DNA of 64,000 bases from Pleurodeles waltl (lineage: Eukaryota; Chordata; Amphibia; Caudata; Salamandridae), in contig NC_090444.1 of the NCBI RefSeq assembly GCF_031143425.1, positions 1,314,291,324 through 1,314,355,323 on the forward strand, given 5' to 3'. Positions within the stretch are counted from its first letter, which is position 1; every line of letters begins with the position of its first letter. The notes beneath the pieces were generated by a model. It worked only from the letters and a program-made list of their open reading frames with translations, did not search any database and had not been told where the DNA came from. Position numbers and translations under genes: made by a program. Of this stretch, positions 1 through 11,440 are shown in pieces.

Positions 1-262
1 CAGAAAGAAAGTGAGACGTACAGCACACAAAAGGTTCAGCATGTTATGGTACAAGTGCTGAAGGCACCAATAGCCATCATCAGCCTTTGTTATGAGCAAA
101 ATAAACTGAATCAGGTTGTAGGAGGAAATGGCGTGGTGTTGGTGTGTGGGGGAGGGGTAATGCAGGGGTTGGTAGGATGATATGAGGTGGGACCCGAGGC
201 AATATTAACAGAAATAATGTAATGATCCCGAGCAGCAACAAAGGAGGAAAAAAGTGCAATAC

Positions 263-432
263 CTGCAGTGCATAAATTTTTGCTGGTGGGCACTGGCAGC
301 TCTCGTTTTTGGGAACCTGGACGCTTTTGGTCCTTTCATCAAACTCTGGTCCACAGGCAACCTGACCTTTACGACCCAAGCATTCATGGTGGAAACAGTT
401 GTGACATGCGAGGCAGGTACACCAGTGGCTTT
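263..432 (-). CDS. Candidate cysteine-rich host exon (partial gene)
   Basis: I do not recognise the gene. The minus strand holds an open stretch of about 56 codons with nine cysteines; the core CTCLACHNCFHHEC is followed later by a C-x-C-P-P end (ESCQCPP). This spacing recalls small extracellular disulfide-rich modules of the von Willebrand type C kind, but no family is assigned. The open stretch is bounded by a plausible acceptor (ACAG before position 432, weak pyrimidine tract) and a good donor (CTGCAG/GTATTG at 263/262). That gives a 170-bp exon of phase 1 to 0 with no internal stop. An upstream in-frame TGA lies outside the proposed acceptor. If real, it is one exon of a gene on the minus strand whose other exons are outside the window. 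The overlapping 112-codon plus-strand frame is most likely its shadow. No neighbouring exon was found, so it could also be a chance open frame. Confidence 0.3.
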
Positions 433-1588
433 CTGTGATGGTATGGGACCACATATCGTGATGGCATCAGACTACACTCAGTGGAATCCACGAGGTTGTG
501 GCATCAATTCCACTAATGCAGAGGAGGTCCTCCAAGATGCAACCACATGTCTAGATGGTATCCTACATTCAATCTTGCTGTATAGTTCTTGAAAGAGGGA
601 GAATGAGCTAAATCATTGTTGCAGAGTCAGACCTGCAGCTGCAGGCATGATGACTTGTGGGCCTGTCAGAGAAGGGGCACATGTAACTGCACCCCTTACA
701 GCTTTGCATTTACTGGGGATACTGAGACACAACTGCATCAGGTTACCTAGCCCTTTTCGTTTTAAAAAAAGTATTTTTTTGTTAAACAATTCCTACAGAT
801 GTTTTCTAATGTAGTCCTTTTGCTGTTGCTTTTTCTGCTTTAGTTTAGACTTTTTGCCTACAGATGGTGAAGGAGAGAGCAGGAAATCAGGCACTGTAGG
901 TGGTTTTGCCTGGGGAATCGCGCCCGGGACATCTTGTTTGGGGTCAAGGGCAACAAGTTTTTATGTTTACTTTGTCCTTGGGACAAGTAGGCCCAACCCT
1001 CTGCAGCACAAACCCTTTGGCTGCCTGTTTACAGAGAGTGGAACTCTCTGCAGTTGAGGTAATGTGTTTACAAAAGATAATGCTGTTCAAGCTTGTATTT
1101 ATGGTTCATTATTTGAAAGCCTTCCTTATTAGGGTGAGTGCTGTAAATAAATGTTTTAAGGTCACTCTTCACTCCTGACGTTGGTTCCAGTACAAAAAAA
1201 AAAAACGTGTATACACATGTTTGAAAAGTTTAGGCTATGAGGCTAAGCATAATGCTCCCAGAATGCTCTCTGATTAGATGCAAATGAAGTGTCATTTAGT
1301 AAAATGTGTTGATTCATGCTAGTATTTCCCAAAAATATTTCTAATAGAAAATCAGTGTAACCATTTTCAACACGATTATGGGAAGCATGAAAATAAACAA
1401 ACACTGACAAAGCCAACTGATCTGACATATTTTTATAAGTCTTTTAGTTTCATCAATGCATGTCTTGTTTTGACATGGCTTTTGTAACACTTTATTGTTT
1501 TGGGAGCTACCAGGCCCTCAACATTGTAACAAACACTGGCAAAAAAAAAACCAAAAAGTTTTTGAACTCTAAAAGCACACGTTGCCAC
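433..1588. other. Unassigned sequence, no gene seen
   Basis: Only short open frames without recognisable motifs occur. The stretch at about 850-1150 is more GC-rich and is followed by an AATAAA at about 1146 and an A-run at about 1193-1204. This could be the tail of an old retroposed or interspersed repeat on the plus strand, but no coding motif supports that. Confidence 0.4.
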
Positions 1589-1723
1589 CAGTGGCATAAC
1601 AAAGGCCCCGCAGCTGCCCTCCAGGGGGCCCCTTCAGCACAGCACCTGCCCTGAGTGAGTCTGGAGAGGGGGCTCCTCCATGTTCTTTGCAAAGGGGCAC
1701 CCTCCAGTTTCGTTACGTCACTG
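1589..1723. mobile_element. hAT-type MITE, 135 bp, 8-bp target duplication
   Basis: The left end reads CAGTGGCATAAC and the right end is the reverse complement of CAGTGACGTAAC, so the terminal inverted repeats match at 10 of 12 positions and start with the CAG...G typical of hAT elements. The flanks are GTTGCCAC (1581-1588) and ATTGCCAC (1724-1731), an 8-bp target-site duplication with one mismatch, as expected for hAT transposition. The interior is GC-rich and noncoding. It needs a transposase supplied in trans; none is present in the window. Confidence 0.75.
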
Positions 1724-3180
1724 ATTGCCACTGTAGTTCCTGACACTGAACAAAACTACTTTGTGTGCCAATATGCTCCTTGTGGAAGAGCAGAATGCGA
1801 TCACTCACAGTAAAGCCACAGTAAAGCCAGCCGAAAGAGAGAGAAATAGAGGTTTAATAAAAACAAAATGTCTTTGTTAACACCAGACCTAATTAGGGAC
1901 CAAGACCCACATGTAGGTAGCTTTTTGCATGTCATCCTAAATGCTCCAAAAAACCCATAATGACAACTGAGCAGGTTGATGCTCACTTCCTGAAAAAGCA
2001 TCTGTATATATAAAAACTCATCCAAAGGATATCCATGTGGAGAATGCATGATCAATACACAAAGGTATCTGAACCGATAAATGATTTCTTGTCATCAACT
2101 GTTACCTTTCTTGGTGTTGATAACTTCACAGCTTAGCCAGGCAATTGCCTATCCAGGAAAGACAGCACTGGCAGCCACAGAGTCTTAGGCTATAGAAAGA
2201 CTTCTGAAAAGTTCAAAGAATGTCTCACGGTTAAAGCTTTGAAACTTGGTATGGAAGGTGTGTTTGCCCAGGCACTCGCAGGCAGACACATTTTCATTCT
2301 GAGAGGTTCATTTGAGGCTATAGGTTTCTCTAGGGAAGAACTAATAGACAGTGTGCATTATATAGAAAGAATATTTTCTGAAAGTGTGAGGGAAGGGAGG
2401 GAATTAATTCTGAATGAGAACATAACAAGGTCCCCAGGTAAATATTAGGTAAAAACCATCAATGTAATCAGAATATAAGTACACATGCCTGGAATACCAT
2501 TACAGTGACTCAGAAAATAGCTCCTGAACTATTGAAAGTGCCTTTTTAGTGTCTGAATTTATCTGAGAGGTCAGGAAGGTCTCTCTCTCGGCTGGTCAAC
2601 AGGGAAATCTCAAATCATAGGTTTTTCATGTATGTCAGCCCTTGAACCCGGTCCACAGGCTGCACCATGTAGTCACTGTATAAGGCTGGAATTCTGAAGA
2701 CTTGGGGGTTTGTCTCTCACTGCTCTATCACAATCTGCCACCACATTCCTGGTTTCAACCCTCTGCAGAAATACCTCACTAACAGTAATCTGATGACAAG
2801 GACACAAGCCTGGACTCCATTGCAGTGTCTGCAGACTCCACATAATTGACCTGCTTGTGAGGACACATAACTTGCCTCTGGTAGGGCCTTTTCTGGCAGA
2901 ATTCTCAACCATTAAAATCAATGTGCAGGATTTCACTATCTACATTGATGACAATAAATGGCATACCACACTAGTTAGTAAGGAAACAGTTGCCAACTCC
3001 ATCCGGCAAGCAGATAGTTGCCACCCGCTCTCCACTACATTGAATTTAACTAATCGGGATACATAGAAATTGCTCAAAGGACAGTAACTAACAGATAAAA
3101 TGTGAAAAACTGATCAACGGCCTACAGGAAAGCACAAATAAAAAGCTACTTGTTGAAAAGCCATCGACCAATAATACAAC
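1724..3180. other. Unassigned sequence, no gene seen
   Basis: Mixed-composition sequence with short frames only (longest under 90 codons, none with a recognisable domain). No inverted or direct terminal repeats were found by eye. Confidence 0.4.
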
Positions 3181-3181
3181 T

Positions 3182-3204
3182 AAAAAAAAAAAAAAAAAAA
3201 AAAA
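3182..3204 (+). repeat. (A)23 tract
   Basis: A pure run of 23 adenines. It could be the tail of an unrecognised retroposed sequence lying to its left (about 2650-3180), but no AATAAA or coding motif directly upstream confirms that, and no flanking duplication was found. Confidence 0.8.
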
Positions 3205-3891
3205 GGATAGCTTGAAATTCATAACACAATTTCATTATGGTCCACTGACACATCAGCAGATTACTGAAGAAAGACTGGCACCTTCTGACTAGTAATCCTT
3301 CTCTGACCAACTATATTTCAGACCTACCACAGATGGGTTTTCAGCGGGCCACCAACTTAAAACAAATACTCTGCCTTTCAGAGTTTGGAGACAAACACAG
3401 AAATAATACCTCTTTTAGGAACAATTCACATGGATTTTACATGTCAAGACTGCTCCATGTGCAATTTTGGCCATAACAAACTCAAAACCTTCTTAACACT
3501 CATAAGGACTCAGATAGCAATTGTAACAGCATGTTTGTTATCTACATCATACGCTGGCCTTGCTCAAAAAACTAAGAGGGCAGCATGATCCACCCCTTGA
3601 AATCAAGAATTCAAAAACACTGACATAGGGCTTCCTCGAAAAGAACACTACATACATTTCCGGAAACATGACCATAGGTTTACTTTCTTTGGGATTGAAC
3701 ATTTCCCCCATTTTACAGGGTGGCAACGGGGAACTGATAATGAGACAAAAAGAATAATACATACTACTAATAAATGTGATATGCAAGGGCATAAATAAGG
3801 ATGCAGAGTTACTACTGGTTAAAATAACAGACCACCATCTTATCTGAATCAGTTTCAGGGCCAAGGTTTAAAAAAAAAAAAACAACACTTA

Positions 3892-4081
3892 GGGGGTTAT
3901 TCTAACTTTGGAGGAGGTGTTAATCCGTCCCAAAAGTGACGGAAAAGTGACGGATTTACCACCAGCCGTATTACGAGTCCATTATATCCTATGGAACTCG
4001 TAATACGGCTGGTGGTATATCCGTCACTTTACCGTCACTTTTGGGACGGATTAACACTCCTCCAAAGTTAGAATAACCCCC
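3892..4081. mobile_element. PIF/Harbinger-type palindromic MITE, 190 bp
   Basis: The element begins GGGGGTTATTCTAAC and ends with the exact reverse complement. Both sides are flanked by TTA (3889-3891 and 4082-4084), the 3-bp duplication typical of PIF/Harbinger transposases. The two halves are complementary over about 85-90 bp, with only a 1-nt indel and two mismatches, around a short centre near 3985 (CATTATATCCTATG). The element would therefore fold into one long hairpin when single-stranded or transcribed. It has no coding capacity and is a non-autonomous derivative. Its low arm divergence suggests either a young copy or frequent correction between arms. Confidence 0.88.
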
Positions 4082-4084
4082 TTA

Positions 4085-4899
4085 ATGTTTGGTTTGTGGG
4101 GTGAAACTACAAAGCACATTATTAAGACCCCTGAACATACATCTTTATTATGGGGTTTATGAGCCCTTGCCTATGAATTTTAGAAATTGTCAATGTGTAA
4201 CAATACTAATAAAGCAATATGAGTCTTGTATTCATCCTTAATCTCCACAACACTGCATTCAGGAGTAATTTTGAAACAATGACTATCCGGTCATCTCTTA
4301 TGTACATAAATGTAGCCTGTAGTTTGGTATTGGGATCTACTGCATAATTCATGCTCTTGGCTCCTTGTGTCACATTATTATGAAGTTTCTACCTCTACTG
4401 TACTCTAAATGTAAATGCATGCTTTTTCTAATGTACTGAACCCTTCAGTTTATTATTTGAATTGAATGTGTAATTATGCATTTTGGCTCCTTGTGTGTCA
4501 CATTATAATAATGTCCAAATCTACTGTATCTTAAACATATGATAATGAGTCTTTCTTATACACTATCCGCTACAATATGGCCGCACTACACACAATCGGG
4601 AACAGGTATATATGTGGTGCCCTTTTCCGGCCTACTTTTATAACACTGATGACTCTTTCTTAAGTGTATGCCTTTTTACCACGTCTTTTTGACAAGTGTG
4701 AAATATGATACTATTCTTTTGTTTCAGGTAAATAGATAACTTCTGCTTCCAGTTCCTCTTTGCTATAATTAACCTACAAGAACGCCTCTCCGTAACTACA
4801 GCGTCCCATGCTGCAAGAGACCAAAAACCTATTTTTCCTTGGCGGACCTAGCAAAGGCAAATATGATAACAGTACACCACACTCTTTACGACTGACTCA
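4085..4899. other. Unassigned sequence with a divergent dimer
   Basis: No gene was seen. It contains the divergent tandem dimer listed at 4341-4570; the rest is AT-rich with no recognisable motif. Confidence 0.4.
4341..4570. repeat. Divergent tandem dimer, unit about 127 bp
   Basis: Two related segments begin at 4341 and 4467. Both contain GGCTCCTTGTGT followed by CACATTAT, then TCTACTGTA and a terminal C-T-rich stretch at matching offsets. Similarity is clear but imperfect, so this is an old duplication or two monomers of a tandem family. Confidence 0.6.
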
Positions 4900-5480
4900 G
4901 GTATGCCTCACGACCTTTTTCCTACTGTCCTGAATCTGCATGGCTGGCCCTGGCCGCCTTGGGCATGTGGGAAACTGGCACTTTGTTGCAGTAACCACAG
5001 CAGCCCCCTAGCACCACCCAACACCCCCCCCTTCCTGCCCCTCTCCACACACACACACACTTTTTGCCTGGTTTCTGGATGCAACTTGGACTGGACTGGA
5101 GTGAACTGGGAGCCTGCTAACTAGGTTCTCACTGCCAGTGTTCTTTTCATGAAAATTGCAAAGTTAACTGGCAACACCTTTAGCTGCGACTATAAGTCCC
5201 TAGTAAATAGTACCCAGGGCATGGGGTACTAAAGGGAAGGCCTCTGAGGGCAGCAGTACTGATTGTGCCACCCTGTAGGACCATGCATCCAGATGCACCC
5301 AGCACTGCCATTGCAGGCTGAGTGTCCTGGTGCAATCCTAAATTGCAAATTCGATATGGTACACTGCCTTTGTGCCCTGTCCATTACACACTGCATGCAA
5401 TATATATGTTGCCCCACTGGCAGACCTTCTAGCCCTAAGGCAGGGTGTACTATACTACATGTGAGGGCATAGCTGCAAGA
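4900..5480 (+). repeat. Unclassified interspersed repeat, copy A
   Basis: The stretch with CTGATTGTGCCACC, a block with CACTGCCATTGCA, and TAAGTCCCTAGTAAA upstream matches the minus strand of 34,260-34,510 (copy B) in order and spacing. It is therefore one of two divergent copies of a dispersed family in this window. It has no coding capacity. The composition and length would fit a noncoding part of an LTR retrotransposon, but that is inference. An AC microsatellite lies at about 5049-5060. Confidence 0.5.
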
Positions 5481-6205
5481 GCAATATGCCTCCACTGTGT
5501 CCTTGCAAAGGATGGGACATAGTGACTGAACAGAGCAGCCATTTTAAATGCATGTGCTGGACACTGGTCAATACGAGTTTCACAGCTGCATTATAGCCAC
5601 TCTGAACAACGTCCCGTTTTTTGGATCCGAGGTTCTTACTGGCCAAACGCCTTATAACCCGTAAATGGTGGTCTTCCGAGCCCCCGACATATGAAGCATG
5701 GGTACGTTCATCGTCTGTCTGGGTGAGAGCAGAGTGCACAGCTCTCCAATGCGAGGATCTACGTGGACTGTGCAAGTATCCCCTCGCCGCACAATGGGAA
5801 CTAATGTTAAAAGACCTTTACACGCCGCTGACGTCTGTGCCTGCTCCACTTTGATTCCCCTGTTGTAAGCGATAGATATTTGAAACATGCTGTGCCCAAT
5901 TCAGCATGTTGCATGCCTGTATGCAAGACTAGAGCAGACAAGCACTGCCTTCAGATTTCGGGATTCTGAGCCAATTACGGCTGCACAGAATGGATGTGTA
6001 GGGACAGTTTACCGAGCCCATGTGAGTTGTATCACAATTTTACTAAATCTGCAATGTAAGTACTTGGATTTGTTTTGCCAGCATCTCCCCCCATCATATG
6101 TTTGTTGTTCTAAATTGACATTGATTGCAAACATGTAGGTCGCATGTACTATTATTCTGCAATATGTCATGTTAAAATATAAATGCAATAAAGAAATATT
6201 AAAAA
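5481..6205. other. Unassigned sequence, no gene seen
   Basis: Moderate-GC sequence with overlapping short frames on both strands (up to 106 codons), none with a recognisable domain. The right end turns AT-rich and leads into the TA microsatellite. Confidence 0.4.
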
Positions 6206-6240
6206 AATATATATATATATACACACACATACACACATGT

Positions 6241-6320
<80 letters not shown>
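6206..6320. repeat. (TA)n microsatellite with short AC interruption
   Basis: About 115 bp of almost uninterrupted TA dinucleotide with a short ACACACA/ACATG interruption near 6222-6245. Minus-strand frames rich in alternating Ile-Tyr across it are translations of the repeat and are not genes. Confidence 0.97.
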
Positions 6321-6322
<2 letters not shown>

Positions 6323-8210
6323 GATGGCCTCTCTGAACACTGGGTTGTTTGGTGTCAAAGTGTCAGAATGATACATCCAAACTGGTACCAGTATTTGATT
6401 TATTACCACATGTACCCAGGGGGTCACTCACCTTAGAGGTGTCCCCTGCAAAAGCTAACTACCCTGGCATGGCTGCTAGCCGGTCACATCTTGCCTGCCA
6501 CCTCCAGACACAAGTCTGAAACCCTGGGGTGAGAGCTCCTGCTCACTGGGATTCGGAACAAAGCCCTTCCTGGGTGGAGGTGCTAATACACCCTCCCTAA
6601 GGAATGTGCACTGCCCTGCTGGTGAGCTTGCCACCCTTGAAACTCGACCCTCAGGTCTGCTGCTAGCTGCAGATGACCCCTACTTAGAAACCCTCCGCTT
6701 TTGGCGGGAGCAACGGCGGGAAAACTAAACAAAGGACAGGAGGAGTGGCCCTGCCTAGCATGCACCAGCCCAAAGGTGTTGCATTCGAGGTAGACTCTCC
6801 ATTTCATTTTACTCCCTCTTGAATGGAAGGAAAATAGCCAATCAGGTGTGGGGAAGTGACCTCTGCAAGTGGTCACTTAGTGGGTGTGGCCACCCACCCT
6901 CAGCTGATGGCCCACTGGCCACTATCAGGTTCCCCCTAAAACAAACACTAAATACAATATTTAGTGGGCATCCCTAGGCAAAGAACTCAATTTCAACAGA
7001 CAGAAGAACAGTAACAAGATGATCCACAGGTTGACTAAGAGTGCTTCAATATAGTTCCATTTTTCTCATGTCTCCAACTGATTATCTTTGTCTCAACAAA
7101 TTCCATTATGACCTAAAGGTGCCCTTTCTCTTCGATATGCACATTATTTTTTGGATCTTTATTGAAATTCACCAGTTAGCGGAGCCAACTGTAACTTGCT
7201 CCCCTGCCATGCACTGCGTATGACCTCACGTGTTATATCATTCATGATGACATCATTCAATGAAAGTTTGTTTTATAGTTGACGCAGTGGCGAGTAGCTT
7301 CCATTTACTTTTCAACCAAATTGTGTACAGCCTGTGTCCAGGTAATAGCCGTTTTTACAAAACACATGTGCTCCTAATACATCATAGGTGTGTAGAGGTA
7401 TTGAACATGTTATTAATCTTTGTATAGTACATTAAGTGTTTGTAGGTGACAGTTGAAGACTTGTGTTCAGCATGTTTCACACAAGTTTTTTGGTTCTGCA
7501 GAAAACATTTCCAATAGGGCAAACATTCTACGCAGTAGATACTACTAAGTATTGTAAGCAGCTTTGACTTATTAGCTAGAATTGTCTCAGCATGATAATT
7601 TCTACGTAACACAGAATACTGTGCACCAGGTACTAACCTAAGAACATGTGCTTCTTTTGCTTCAGAAGATGGTCAATCTGAAAATTTTCACCACAGTATG
7701 AAGGCTGCAGGTGGTATAATCTTTAGCACCGTCAGACCTTGGTTATTTTATGAGAATAGTGTATTTTTTTATAAGTGATGCATAGAGAGTGTGCTGTTCT
7801 TAGTAGATACTTTCATACTCTGTGATGTATTTCTCATGAGAGTTCACTGGCTCACCATAGAGTAAACAGTGTTTACAGCATCCACTTTTGTACTCATATC
7901 AACTTAATTGCTCAATGTAGATTCAGTGACTGTGAGGGGTTTGATAAGGATAAAAGCTGTCCATAGCAAGGCATTATTTCTTGAACAGACGTGGAGTATT
8001 TTGGCTTTCTCCGAAGAGTTGTACACATATTCAACACCATGTGCAATGAGGGTTTCCTATATATCTATGGTTGTTAATGTGAACTAAGGGAGCTGTATCG
8101 GTGATGGCATTAATGAAACTTCATGTTATTCTGAGCTATTTTGTTCCTACTTTTAGGCCTCTAATGCCATACTAGTTGATAAAGTAATGTGTACAAAAGA
8201 AGCTTGGATG
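6321..8210. other. Unassigned, possibly repeat-derived sequence
   Basis: The segment 6330-6960 is GC-richer and resembles noncoding parts of dispersed repeats (runs of CCACCC, GGCCACC), but I could not match it elsewhere in the window. 6960-8210 is AT-rich and shows nothing recognisable. Confidence 0.35.
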
Positions 8211-8280
8211 GTGTCATTTGAGATGCCATCAGTGATGTCATAGAACATGTCATGAGTGATGTCATATGTGAGGTCATAAG
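8211..8280. repeat. Short array of TGA(T/G)GTCA motifs
   Basis: Within 70 bp the sequence carries TGATGTCA at 8233 and 8257 and TGAGGTCA at 8269, with related TGTCAT and GGTCATA words between. It is a degenerate minisatellite. TGATGTCA is one change from the CRE/ATF octamer, so the array resembles a cluster of bZIP-factor sites. A regulatory role is not shown. Confidence 0.5.
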
Positions 8281-9479
8281 CAGTAATGGCTGGGGCACAA
8301 GCTATAATTAGCTAGTTTAAACAAAAAAAAAAAAAAAACTTTTTTTGTTGTTTTTAATCACACCTAACTATAATATTACTTTAACCTTCATTTATTCCAG
8401 GTAAGTCTGGTAACTAAAGAAAGAGATACTGGGACAAGAGTTAATGACTGTTTTTAAGGGGGTAGAAAATAGCAGCTGGGGAGAAAGCATGTTGTTACAG
8501 CGTTCTTCTGCTTGGGATGCATCTGATCTAAGCACCCATGGAAGACATCGACATACAACAAAAGTGACGTGGCTTGTTACCCAGTAAGTGTAGTAAATGC
8601 TTATTTTTACCAGATTGTTGGGATATGCTGCACGTCTTCTCCAAAGGCAGTATGGTTAGCAGGCAGTGGCAGTCTAATCAACGAGTCCAACGCTGTAGCT
8701 CGCTGGACCAGAGCTGTGCTGGAGCAGAGGAAAAGCCACAGGGCTGCCGGGAGGGTTCCCCTTCGTGGAAAGGAGGCAACAGCATGTCAAGTTAGGTCAT
8801 CACCTCGTCAACGGCAACAGTGACTTGCCCAGGGGAGATCAAGAGCAGGCACAAGGGTTCGCTAGTACCCAGAGGACACTGCAGCAGAGCTGCAGAGCGT
8901 AATGAGAAGCCACAAGTAAGGGTAAGAAGTCAGAGGCTTCCGACTGAGTCTTGCACACCCCGGAAGGGATGTAAAGGTAATAACAAATCAAAAGTGATTG
9001 AGAAGACAAACCGATAACCGTTAAGGAGTATTTCTAAGGAGGGAAATAACCAATCCACTGGCTGCCTCAAACAACCTCTTCTGCAAGTAGCACCATCCGT
9101 AACAGCATCCTTTGTAAGTGCCCAGATCCCTAAAGGTGTGCCTTTGAAACCCTCAAAGAACGACTCGGTTGTGTATTAAAAAAGTGTACTAATAATTACA
9201 AAAAAGGAGAATATTGTTGACACCAGGAAATTGAAAGCCACCCCTTCACTAAGGTCTTTCTTTAAGGTACTGCAGAAAATAGCTCCCCAGGAGGCTTTAG
9301 AGAAGGGCAGGGGCCAACTGAGGTGGGAAAGGCTGATAATTTAGAGCGTCACATAAGAGCAGAGGAGATAGCAGGTGGAGGGAAATTGATGCCACCTGAA
9401 AGCAATTGATATCAAATATTGGAGTAGCTGGTTGGAGAGGAAGAGAGAGAGGATTTTGATGCTAAAGAACAACCTCAGG

Positions 9480-10180
9480 TGCTCTCTGGCCCCCCAATTA
9501 AAGATCGTCTCCAGGCCCTCCTCCCACAGGCCCCTACCCCAAGCACCGCAGTTCCAGCTGCTTTTGAGCAGTCGGCTACAACATCAGTTGTGTCAATGAT
9601 TGTACAACTGTCAGCCGAAATTAAAAATTGATTTGCTATCTCTGAATTGAACCAAAGAGAAATAAAAGGGTCATGTGAAGTACTCTAGAAACAGTCTGAC
9701 GCCTTGGCAGGTAGGACTCTTGTATTGGAAGATACACTGACGGAGTTAAAGATGGTGGAAAAAAAGAAGGCAGAGTTCCGGGCATTGAGGCTTAGAAAGC
9801 TCGACTTCCAGGACAAGTTAGAGACACTGGAGAATAATTTAAGAAGAAACAATCTAAGAATTTTGAAAGAATCCACAGAGATCTGTTTAGAAGAAATCCC
9901 AATAAAAGCAAACCAAGAAAGATCTTGTCGAATTTCCAAACGTGTGCCTTGAAATAGAGGATCCTGCCAAAAGGTCTGAAGTTGAAAAAGCTGAGAGCAA
10001 ATGGATTTTCAAATGGATTTTCTTTCAAGATCAGATCAGATCAGATATCTCTTGGGCCACCCTGAACAGGCAATGGGAGCTGGGGAAGCGAACAGATGAG
10101 TTCAAAAAGCTAGGGACTACTGCCCAATTAGATTTCCAGCTTACCTCCATGTTATGCAACAATATAAAATGCATACTTTA
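9480..10180 (+). pseudogene. L1 ORF1 (nucleic-acid chaperone) remnant
   Basis: L1 ORF1 encodes an RNA-binding trimeric coiled-coil protein that packages the element RNA. Here a Lys/Glu-rich heptad region (ELKMVEKKKAEF... at about 9740-9830) leads into LENNLRRNNLRI, the hallmark joining coiled coil and RRM in L1 ORF1. Upstream codons fit the same frame apart from a stop near 9628 (after AEIKN). Downstream a segment with KLGTTAQLDF at about 10108 is in another frame, and the C-terminal domain is not recognisable. Stops and frameshifts make it a pseudogene. Confidence 0.75.
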
Positions 10181-10589
10181 AGGGGTAATAGAGAGGCTGA
10201 CAATATGTTGGAAGCTATTAGGAAAGGTAAACTACCATTAAGTGTAAGGTATCAGGCCAACACAGCAGATCCGCAAGATAAAACATAGACATAGGCTAAC
10301 CTATAATCTGGATGGATGTCTTGTGGGTTTTTCCTTATCTCTATTGTTTTTCTTTTGTGTATACAAGGTCATCCAAGGGGCACTCTTAAAAGGACTATGA
10401 ACAGTCCATGTGGAGGCAAGAGTTCTCCAAGAAAGGGAGCAATCAAGCGACAGGGGTGAACAGGGTGGGGACCATTTGGTGAAAAAAAAAAAAAAAAAAC
10501 AGGAAAGGAAAAACCCTCTAAAACAGCAATATAATTACTTACATCAAACAAAAATGGGATGAGAACAAAAGGGAGGCAGGAATTTTTTT

Positions 10590-11430
10590 TACAATATCTA
10601 AGGGACAAACAAACACATTATATTGCAGGAAACCCATTTGACTAGGGTGGAATACTTAGACTTATTTGCCTTAAAAATGGGTGCAACAGATAGAGTGTAT
10701 AGACCAGGGCATCTGCACTAAAGGGGGGCTAGCTTAGTAAAGTAACCAGTGAATGCATCTATTAAAGATAGTGTCACAGACAAATCAGGAAAGAGGATAA
10801 TCACCAAGCTGCAAGTATATGACAAGCCTTTTATGCTAGTGAGCTATTATGGTCCAAATATGGATGATACTGAGCCCCTAAAGACGATTTTCTATAATTT
10901 GTTAGACTTCACTTATCCAGTTATAAAGGCCAGAGAATTTAATGTGCTTACGCACAACATTTTGGTTAGGTCAGCCACACACAGGTCGATAGTTTCCCTT
11001 AAAACACAAGCGTATATCAAAAACATGATGGGACAGCTAGCATTATGTGATGTTTTGACAGAAATGGCAGGGGCAGTACAGGGTAATACTTTTCATAATA
11101 AAAAATACAGTCATTTCTCCTGGATTGTCTACTTTTTAATAGACAAGGCCATAAGAAAGGCAGCCCAGTAAATTAGGCATGTAGCAGCCCACTTGTCAGA
11201 TTACTCTGCCGTAGTGTTAAAGCTTAACCCCTTTTTTAAGTCGCAAATCAAGAAGATGGACTCCAGGTCGTACCTTACTTTTGGTTAACAACCTTTGCTT
11301 GGACATGGAGGAATACCTTAAATTCAACTTAGGTACTGCTCCTTTATCAATGGTATGGGACTCATTAGAGACTTTCCTAAAGGGAAAGATATCTTCTCTA
11401 TCAAGTTGTAGGAATAGGAAAGACAATAGG
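10590..11430 (+). pseudogene. L1 ORF2 endonuclease domain remnant
   Basis: The ORF2 protein of L1 nicks target DNA with an endonuclease/exonuclease/phosphatase-family domain. Visible here are LQETHLTRVEYLDLF near 10628 (the QETH block carries a metal-binding Glu) and SYYGPNMDDTE at about 10846-10878, equivalent to the usual NVYAPN block. The 140-codon frame 10749-11171 covers the middle of the domain. Later, VAAHLSDYSAVVLKL at 11180-11224 is the C-terminal SDH block with His replaced by Tyr. Frame changes and stops occur before and after, and no RT follows. Confidence 0.75.
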
Positions 11431-11440
11431 GTCATAACTG

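Larger units (their letters stand above)
8460..11440 (+). mobile_element. Degraded L1-clade LINE (copy 1), 5' half
   Basis: Plus-strand remnants occur in the correct order for an L1 element: a leader-like region (about 8460-9470), an ORF1 coiled coil ending in RRNNLRI (9480-10180), and the ORF2 apurinic-like endonuclease (10590-11200) running into the linker at about 11440. Reverse-transcriptase motifs are missing, so the copy lacks its 3' half. Because L1 copies are normally shortened at the 5' end during insertion, the missing 3' half points to a later deletion or a break by another event. The outer left boundary is uncertain. Confidence 0.7.

Noticed and set aside
254..592. 112-codon plus-strand frame
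   Set aside because: Overlaps the minus-strand cysteine-rich candidate exon, and lacks splice-site or domain support itself; treated as its shadow, although neither is certain.
6167..6427. Minus-strand frame with a long Ile-Tyr run
   Set aside because: Translation of the TA microsatellite.
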